A stretch of 64,000 bases of DNA from Astropecten irregularis. Lineage: Eukaryota > Echinodermata > Asteroidea > Paxillosida > Astropectinidae. Under the pieces are notes generated by a model that was given only the letters and a program-made list of their open reading frames with translations, was not told where the DNA came from and did no database searches. The stretch is taken from the NCBI GenBank assembly GCA_963971285.1, contig OZ020248.1:4402001-4466000 (forward strand). The letters run 5' to 3'. A program made the translations under genes and the position numbers. Below are positions 56,573 to 64,000 of this stretch, one piece after another; position 1 is the first letter of the stretch, and each line of letters begins with the position of its first letter.

Positions 56573-56816
56573 GGGCCTAATTTCGTAGAACAGCTTAAGC
56601 ACCAAAACCAAAATCCTTGGTAGATAAAATCAGTATGTCTACCAAAACTCCTTGTGAATGTTATGCTCAGCAAACAATGGCTGAATACAAGTCAAAGCAG
56701 TAAACATCACATAAAAATTTGATGGTAAAATTGTGGTAATCCTGTTTGATCAAGGAAGACTTTTCCTGCTTAAGCAAATTTATTTGCGCTTAAGCAGCTC
56801 TATATGCATGGCCCCA
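56573..56816. repeat. GGGGCCAATTTC MITE, second subfamily
   Basis: GGGCCTAATTTCGTAGAACA at the left, GCATGGCCCC at the right; interior ATGCTCAGCAAACAATGGC as at 51606. Confidence 0.75.
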
Positions 56817-56832
56817 GGCCGACCAAGTTTAC

Positions 56833-57011
56833 TATCTAGAGCGTCTTTCCTGCTGAGTTCAATGGGAAGGGTGCTGGCTGGCCCAGATTCTGTCGGGGAG
56901 GTAGGGAGTGGAGTGGAGGGGGGAGTCACGGACTGCCGTTGCGTGCGGCGGAAGGCAGAGCGGCTTTGCGTGCGGCGAGAGGATTTTCCCGGGTCACGGT
57001 CTCCAAGGAGT
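56833..57011 (-). CDS. weak coding-exon candidate
   Basis: The minus frame encodes GDRDPGKSSRRTQSRSAFRR, TPPSTPLPTSPTESGPAST and LSRKDALDS, ending at a donor GATA|GTAAAC. This resembles a disordered basic/proline-rich region. The proposed acceptor (57012) has a purine-rich upstream tract, which counts against it. Confidence 0.2.
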
Positions 57012-57563
57012 CTGCCTCAGCTCACTCCAAGCCCCCCCCCCTCCCCCACCCCCTCCTCCTTCATACACCTTGGACAGTGATGGTTGTACAAGTGTGTACA
57101 TGTATTCCTCACAGGGAGGATGCCGACCCCCAATCGTGGAGCCGATGCAAGTATATTACACAACCAGGCTCATTCAGCTTAAACAAAAAAAAATCGAAAT
57201 TCGTGACTAATCCCCTCTCGACCGAACTCGAAGGGGCTTATAGACACGCTACTCTCACGGAGGATGTAGCTCTTATAGGGTCTTGACTTGGGGGGGGAGG
57301 GGGGGGGGCTGCCCCGGATGCATAACGACTCATAAGACGGTGCACTGTATCAAATGATATGTATTAAAGTGTCTCAGAGGTCACTGTCACCGAAGACCTT
57401 TTTGGTTTGCTTGATCCTTGGAAGGAGGGCAAGGGGGTGAGAAGTGTTGAGAGTGACGCACCGTATACACGCAGGGGAGGGGCAAAGAGGGAGGGGGGGG
57501 GTTACACTCTCTGAGCACACGCATGCAATGGTCTGGGTAGTTAGCAGGCCTCTGAGTGATGCC

Positions 57564-57716
57564 ATGGAGGAACCACCCCTTTGCAATGGATCGTCATCCC
57601 CAAGAAAGGAAATCCCCCTATATGCTGCTCACGGAGAGGCATCTCACGCAATGTACACGTCGAGGGATCATGATTCATGTCAGTTTGCTCGAAGACGCTG
57701 GTGGAGGAATGTTTAG
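57564..57716 (+). CDS. weak candidate for an N-terminal coding exon
   Basis: A strong Kozak (GCCATGG) starts a 50-codon frame MEEPPLCNGSSSPRKEIPLY ... DHDSCQFARRRWWRN ending in TAG. An acceptor-like TTAGCAG lies just upstream (57547). A donor inside (CTG|GTGGAG) would let it continue. No family is recognised. Confidence 0.22.
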   Translation: MEEPPLCNGSSSPRKEIPLYAAHGEASHAMYTSRDHDSCQFARRRWWRNV

Positions 57717-57979
57717 GGGGAGGAGCCTTCTAGGTATAGTAAAGGGGGATGGTTTGAAATGATCAATCGAAAGAAACGTTGGGCAGCTAGCTTCCGCGGC
57801 TATCATAAGTTGGTTCTTTTGCCATGCACCATGGTAGCAACTTCAAATAGGCCTATGGTAATGAAACCAAGGATTCCTCAAAAGCGCCCTAGCTCGAAAG
57901 CCTGATGAAACCTTTTATGGAAAGATGACGAGAAGAAGATACAGTTTTAGAGGTGGGAGGAAAACCCCAGAGTAATATT

Positions 57980-58115
57980 CTGGGTAAAACCCACAGAATT
58001 ATTGATAGGGACTAAACACCCAACCCACTTGTGGACGGGGTCGGATTCGAACCCGGGCCACCAGAGGTGAAACGCGAGGAAAGAACTATACGCCCACCTG
58101 ACTCCCTAATATTAT
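57980..58115 (-). repeat. possible tRNA-derived repeat fragment
   Basis: GGTCGGATTCGAACCCGGGCC is a reverse-complement B box inside a GGAGGAAAACCCCAGAGTAA context. No foldable tRNA is seen. Confidence 0.4.
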
Positions 58116-58709
58116 ACGCCGGTGCCGAAGGCCAATGAGAGGTTTAGGAACAGTAAGAACACCTATTGCGGCCTTAGTTGCCATTCAACAAAGTGGGAAA
58201 CATTGTAATGACTAAACAACTACAAAACAAGATCGAATGTCCCTTTCTCAAACCGAGGCTCTGGACTCGATTTGGTTTCATGCGCGAGAAAACGGTCGTG
58301 TCAGACATTTCAAAATGAACTGGGAAGCCGGCAACATGAATGAATCCCTTCAAAGCCCTGATTAGACACATCATGCATCCTTTTTCCGGAGTCTCATACA
58401 GGCATAATCTTTCCCATCAACTACCAACCCAATTAGAACAGATCTTTGTGTTGACATATGAAAACTTCCCGATCATTCTTGCCACAACTCGGTAATTAAT
58501 TGGATAGCGGAAGACCATAATAGCGATACGAAACTCCCAGAGGGGGCAAAGCTCTCAAAAGTATACCGAATTGAAAAAAAAAGAGGAAATAAGTGTAGCA
58601 CTGCGTTCTGTCATGCGTTTGCCTAATCACGGATCTAGTTTAATTTGAAGGATGAACTTGGATTAATATAAGTCACACACACGCATACAAAATCACTCGA
58701 CTCTAGCCT

Positions 58710-58977
58710 GGGGCCAATTTCATAGAGCTGCTTAGCACAAAAAAAATGCTTAGCACAAAAAAATTACTTAGCACAAAAATGGCTTGTCCAATAAATTAAA
58801 ACAAACCAGCATTGAAAATTCGATTTTATATTCATGGTCAGCGAACAACAGCCAAAGAACAATTACAAGTGATACACAACACATGGAAATTTGGTTGTTA
58901 ATCCTGTTTTTATTATTAAGACAGAAATGTCATGCTTAGCGAATTTGTGTGCTAAGCAGCTCTATGAAATTGGCCCC
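58710..58977. repeat. palindromic MITE, GGGGCCAATTTC family
   Basis: GGGGCCAATTTCATAGAGCT and AGCTCTATGAAATTGGCCCC are perfect inverted ends; the near-terminal GCTTAGCACAAAAAA is triplicated. Confidence 0.88.
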
Positions 58978-60100
58978 TGTTCCGTGCGGGACCAGTAAAG
59001 CAGTCCACAAAGCCCCCGGGTTACCGGTTACACGTCCGTGCGGAGAGCTCCGATCGCGTGTCCGCCCCATTACGCCCGATTTGCACGGCAGCTATAGACT
59101 GCTCGGTCGATAATAGATTGATGCCCGGATCGCGTGCCAACTCGCTACGTCCACAACACCGTACTATGTACACCATACAGTAAACCACGCAATCGAGTTT
59201 ATAATCACGTTATATACTGCAAGTTCATGACCGCATTATGTTATTATTATATACACGTACACAAGGGCTTGCCTTTGAGCCGGCAACATACCGTGTAACG
59301 ACCAGTCACGCCAATGAGACATTTTATTTTTTTTCTGATTTGTCATGGAAAATATTAGATTTATTTTTCATGCGTGCGTGTGGTTATACTGTCTTGTGCG
59401 TTCAAACCCGAATTTTACGGTTTGGTTTTTTTTTTAACTTTAAACTGTAGCCTTGTTAAATTTCCGCTAACCGTTAACCGAAACTGAAAGGGAAAAAAGG
59501 GACCAACCTTTGGCTCATGCTCAACAACCCCCAAAGTGTAAACTGTTGAATTTCAGTAATTGTTTTGTCTTATTTTGCCAAGTAGAAACACGCTTTTCAC
59601 ATAGGCAACTGGATCTAAAAGAAACATTGTGTACTTGATCTAAATGCTTGATCTAAAGAATAACATCGTAAAAAGCATTCTGAAAGCCAAGATCACATTG
59701 AAGAAGACGTAAATGTATATCGCATACGGTTGCACGTGATTACATTTTTTTTATCAGTAATCGGATATGAAATTATCCGATTTTGCCCAGCACTAAAATT
59801 ATTACAAGTTGCATGTTTCATAGAATGAACTATATTTAGTTGAGTTTTTTACCGAATTTTGAGGTCACCCAATGTCACCATGCACTTTAAGCCCAGCCAA
59901 GTTTGTATCCTATCAGAAATATTTTACCTGGTGATTATTTTCTCTCAAACTATGAGATGTATTTAGACCGATTTTTCTCTAAGATCAGGAATCTCATTTC
60001 ATGATCTTCAGTTTCAGGCTCTGAGAATCTTGTTATGATGAAGATGACTTACTTATACCATTCAAGGATAATTTGCTTTCGAGTAAAAATTCTGCTCACA

Positions 60101-60425
60101 GGGGTCGATTTCACGAAGCCTTACGATCGATCGTAACTCGAGTTACGAAGGATAACCCATCGTTTCCAACGTAGGGATGCAATGCATCATAAGTCCTATA
60201 CCAGTAGTGTAGACACGTCCTCAGACCTGGGGGGGGGGGGGGGGGTGATCTTGTATCTGGGTCGTACTTCCATATACGTTTGTGCACAAAATCATTTTTT
60301 ATATAATATAAAAAGTGAGAACCTGGGGGGGGGGGGGGGTGTTGCAACCCCCCTAGCCCCCCGGGCCTATGCCAATGTCCTATACGATTGATAGTAGTTA
60401 CGATGAGTTAGATAAAATCGATCCC
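60101..60425. repeat. GGGTCGATTTCAC palindromic repeat split by an insertion
   Basis: GGGGTCGATTTCACGAAGCC at the left, AGATAAAATCGATCCC at the right, interrupted after AAGTCCTATAC by 60202-60385. Confidence 0.85.
60202..60376. mobile_element. 175-bp G-tract-bearing insertion, 9-bp target duplication
   Basis: GTCCTATAC occurs at 60193-60201 and again at 60377-60385, and a single copy is expected from sister repeats. The insert has two long G runs (about 15 each) and no clear inverted termini, so its class is unknown. Confidence 0.78.
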
Positions 60426-61279
60426 AGATCAGCTTTCGAATCTGCAGCTTCTCCTATGTGCGTGCAATGCATGCCTCTAATAACAAACTTAAAATCAACC
60501 CTTTCCCTAAACAAAATATGTTCTCTATTAAAAAAAAAATAAAAAAATAAGTTGATCAGTTAATAAACATTTCCTTTTTAATTGGTTTGCATGTAGTCCT
60601 TAAAGTGAGACCGTTGAGTTAGATTTGGGCGCCAAAAAGGACACCATATACCGAGCGGAAATTATGTTGATGTCACCCGTGACGTTATCGCATACATCAC
60701 GAACGTGAACAGTGCAGTTGACCCCCGGTTCGCTCCTTCCCTCCCCACCCCACCCCACCAAGAAGCCTGTCCTGCACTGATTCAGACGGGCTGTACGTCC
60801 GCTAAGAAGTTGTCACGATAGCGACTTCCCATAGCTTATAATTAAATTGACTAATTAATCAATCCGTGGTGGTTGCGTGTGTAGCATCATAGCGTGAGCA
60901 ATATCTAAAGAGATCTGCTTTCTTTTAAACCGGTTCTGATCTCTGAGCTTTGATTACTATAATAGGTGATGGGGGAAACCGGTTGCTAATAATATTACGG
61001 TTAGAGATAATTGAAGTAATGGTTGAGATAGAATAATTACAGTCAGGTGCTCGGTGTACCATATTTAGTAACTTGGGAAACGAGAGATGGTTGTAATGTG
61101 AAACCGGATTTTAGTTAGGTCCAAACCCCCTCTACGCTAAACACTACCATTGCCCCGCGAATTTAATAACAGTGTGATGAGGGGAAACCCCACATCCACC
61201 ATAACTTAACAGATAGAACTGTATTCTCGATCCTAGTCGAACTTATCCGATTAATACCGATTTGTCGTCATAATGGAAC

Positions 61280-61645
61280 CGCTGCACTTCTATAACCGTT
61301 TAAAACCGAATCAATCCGAGCTATTTTAAGCCGAGTCAAACCGAGCCAATTTTAATAAACCGAATCCGAGCTAAGTTAAGCCGAGTAAAACCGAGCCGAT
61401 TCAAACCGAATTAATCCGAGCTAATTTAAGCATTGTTAAACCGAGCCGATTTAAACCGGATCCATCCGAGCTAATTTAAGCCGAGTCAAACCGAGCCGTA
61501 TATAGTCCCAGCCGAATTCAACAAAGCCGAATTCAACCAAGCCAAACCAAGCCGATTTTAGCCGAAACAAACCGAATTGTGACCGAAGAATGCCGACTTA
61601 CACCGAATCACTCTGAAACGAACCGATTCAACTCCGATACCACTG
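61280..61645. repeat. degenerate CCGA-periodic array
   Basis: About 30 CCGA/CCGAG boxes are spaced mostly 9-12 bp apart (AAACCGAGCCGATTTAAACC, AATCCGAGCTAATTTAAG). There is a higher-order repeat of roughly 50 bp. No ORF. Confidence 0.8.
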
Positions 61646-61949
61646 AACCGGAAATTGCATAACATATCAACACATATCAGAAACGAATTGGACACAAAAC
61701 TGCATTGATAAAAGAAAAAAGCCTGCCAAAGGCAAAGTTGGCGACATGCCAAAATAAGAGTATCATTGCAGCCATAGCCATTGGTGCTATGCAATCAGTG
61801 TGATTGGTTCTACGGGCAATCCCCTCGTACTGGAAGTAAGTAGCAATCACAGATATTGCTTCATATACTGAGCTTAGCTCTGTGATGTACTGACCGTATA
61901 CGCAAACTGTTACAGTTTCTTCCAATCCTATGGCTTTAAAATAATGTTT

Positions 61950-62310
61950 AAAGGTACTATTATACTTCGGTAGCATACCGAAACAGAAATCTTCACATAT
62001 TTACCTATAACATACAGGGTATAAAGATGGTGATGGTATAGAAACATACCTTGAAAAACCGTTTTCTGCCTGAAATGCTGTATGTATCCAGAAAAAAGTA
62101 AAACCAATGACCAAAATTATTTTTGATCTTTTAAAGATCAAAAATAAAAGAGACAAGACTTAAGAAATACTGTGGCCGTTTTTCACTGTTTTCTCAAAAA
62201 GTGGGCACCGTATGGGACTCAATTTTTCACAGATGACTGTTACTGTATCTGTTCTGATATTTTTGTCAATGAATCTGCATCGACAAAAACCAAAGTATGA
62301 TATTACCTTG
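61950..62310. repeat. AAAGGTAGTATCATAC MITE, full copy
   Basis: AAAGGTACTATTATACTTCG at the left, CAAAGTATGATATTACCTT at the right. Confidence 0.82.
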
Positions 62311-62539
62311 AAGACAATTCATTGTGGTCAAGAACGGTTTGTGTGATTTAGGTTTTAATGTGAGTGTGGCGGACTGGCTGTTTTTTGTTGTTGGTGACTT
62401 TTGGACCCTTAGCGGTCCATTTCCGTTTTCCCCCGTTTGTTGGTCATTATCTTCTTGTGATTTTTTTAAATCTTAAATTATTATTTTCGCATTCATCAAT
62501 CACCGTGGTATTAATTATTGAAATTCAATTGTCTTGTGG

Positions 62540-62680
62540 TTTCATAGCTTCTGACTGCCAAACGAACACCGCCAAAACATGGCTGGATAGCTAAGTTGAT
62601 AGAGCGCCGGTACGGTATCCTGGCGGTCGCAGGTTCGAATCTCGCTTCAGTCAGTTTTATTTATTCAACTTTAACGAACA
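62540..62680 (+). repeat. tRNA-derived SINE, family A
   Basis: Head TTTCATAGCTTCTGACTGCC; A-box GGATAGCTAAGTTGATAGAGC; B-box CGCAGGTTCGAATCTCGC; tail CAGTCAGTTTTATTTATTC. Confidence 0.8.
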
Positions 62681-62839
62681 TATAAATGTTGTCTTGAAAT
62701 ATAAAGTTCACTTATTTCTTACTCCCGTCCCGTTTTAATAATCTAAGGGAATGAACGGTTAGAAATGTGTTACACATAATAATTAAAAATGGGGTATTAT
62801 TAGGGTTGCATAGGCATAGTACATACGCGTCTAAAAGTG

Positions 62840-62985
62840 ATCGAGAATTAGGGAGACATTTTCTTTAAGTCTCCCTAAGGTACCAGCTACCTTTTAAGTT
62901 CATTGGTTTGGAGGATGTTTAGAAATAGGTAAGTTAAGTTTGTGCACGATCGTATGGGAAAGTCTCCCTAAGTACCCATCAAAGA
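62840..62985. repeat. GGGAGAC interspersed repeat, second copy
   Basis: GGGAGACATTTTCTTTAAGTC, TTGGTTTGGAGGATGTTTAG and AAGTCTCCCTAAGTACCCATC, as at 10845-11065. Confidence 0.7.
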
Positions 62986-63304
62986 TTGTTGGATAACTGT
63001 TTCCACGTGCCGTTGAGTTGTGCACGGGTGTCCGTTGGTAGTTGGTACGGGTACACACCTCGCGTGCCACCGGGCCACAGCCCTTGCAGCACGTGCTTGT
63101 CACGGTACGCTAATTACTGTCGACTACTTCCTAATTCCATTTAGCATCATCAACCCCCTTCCCCCTTAACGGCGCTCATCAAGGACGATCACTGGCTAGG
63201 AATGCTGTAAATAATTGCGGAAATCATAACTAGATTCAAGGTAGTTTGTTGATGTACACGCCCAAATTATTGAGTAATATAGGCGGTCGTCACGTTCCTT
63301 TGTA

Positions 63305-63512
63305 TGGTCCTCTTTGTTATCTTTTAAAAGATCAAAAATAATAGAGAAAAGACTTAAGAATTACATTCGCCGTTTTTCACTGTTTTCTCAAAAAGTGGGC
63401 ACCTTATGGGACTGAAATTTTCACAGATGACTGTTAATGTATCTGTCTTGATATTTTTGCCCATGAATCTGTATTTCTTTGATTAAAACCAATGTATGAT
63501 ACAACCTTTGAT
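63305..63512. repeat. partial AAAGGTAGTATCATAC MITE
   Basis: TCTTTTAAAAGATCAAAAAT, TCACTGTTTTCTCAAAAAG and AATGTATGATACAACCTTTG; left part missing. Confidence 0.7.
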
Positions 63513-63649
63513 TATAGATTTCAGTTAGATACTGTGAAATTCAGGACAAAGGACGTCCACATAAAAGTGCAGGATCCCAAAACGTTATGTGGATTCGCAA
63601 AGGGCTACATAATTTTTCATGGAAAAGAAAAGAAATCGGTTGGATTCGA

Positions 63650-63830
63650 TTCACCCCGCTGACCTCAGCTATAGCTTGTTGGCCTTTAACGGTATGGAAT
63701 CTGCACTAGTAAGCAGGAGGTCGTGGGTTCGAATCCCAACTGAGCCAGCACTTGGTGGTTTTTTTTACACCCAACAATCACTGAGTATGCAGTGCTTACA
63801 AAATCCAAGTCGGTGAAGGGCAAGCCTCGC
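63650..63830 (+). repeat. tRNA-derived SINE, family B
   Basis: CTGCACTAGTAAGCAGGAGG, TCGTGGGTTCGAATCCCAAC, then AGTCGGTGAAGGGCAAGCC, as at 23748. Confidence 0.75.
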
Positions 63831-63858
63831 TTGCAAATCAGGATCTCGAGCTATTTAA

Positions 63859-64000
63859 CCTGCAACCTGTGGATTGCAACCTGTGGATTGCAACCTGTGG
63901 ATTGCAACCTGTGGATTGCAACCTGCGGATTGCAACCTGTGGATTGAAACCTGTGGATTGCAACCTGTGGATTGCAACCTGTGGATTGCAACCTGTGGAT
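63859..64000. repeat. 14-bp tandem repeat running off the window end
   Basis: About ten units of TTGCAACCTGTGGA, with single-base variants (CTGCGGA, TTGAAACC). Confidence 0.95.

Overview
This is a window of animal nuclear DNA. It is AT-rich and dominated by introns and interspersed repeats, with short coding exons bounded by GT-AG splice signals. Homology to vertebrate genes, the abundance of short TACATGTA and TAGGCCTA-type palindromes, and several tRNA-derived SINE and foldback families suggest a marine invertebrate deuterostome such as an echinoderm, hemichordate or amphioxus. That placement is an inference. There is no bacterial operon, no CRISPR array and no clear free-standing RNA gene.

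Three complete protein genes can be assembled exon by exon with every splice phase agreeing. MPG (alkyladenine DNA glycosylase) lies on + at 21004-23360. NPRL3 (GATOR1 subunit) lies on - at 41013-24777, with 14 coding exons and 585 aa. A 272-aa conserved-looking protein that I cannot name lies on + at 41459-52908, with eight exons. MPG and NPRL3 converge tail to tail, as they do beside the human alpha-globin cluster. NPRL3 and the unnamed gene diverge from a 445-bp shared promoter interval.

The left 19 kb holds no gene I can name. Several minus-strand segments (637-854, 7287-7408, 11470-11610) look like coding exons of an unidentified gene, and the rest is repeats. The right 10 kb is intergenic or intronic, with repeats, G-rich tracts and a few weak exon candidates.

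Mobile DNA is the main theme. NPRL3 intron 1 carries a 5.6-kb Tigger/pogo-like element with an intact transposase ORF that lacks the second catalytic Asp. Nested in that element are a palindromic element whose terminal repeats are tandem arrays (8-bp target duplication), a rearranged Penelope-like fragment and a small MITE. Several other insertions can be read exactly from target duplications or from an empty paralogous site in the window.

The most unusual observations are two tandem arrays that grew out of gene edges. A 55-bp array repeats the NPRL3 exon-5 splice acceptor and first codons five times. A 101-bp array repeats the end of the last coding exon of the unnamed gene, stop codon included, about 12 times into its 3' UTR. 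Both point to local tandem amplification of exon boundaries.
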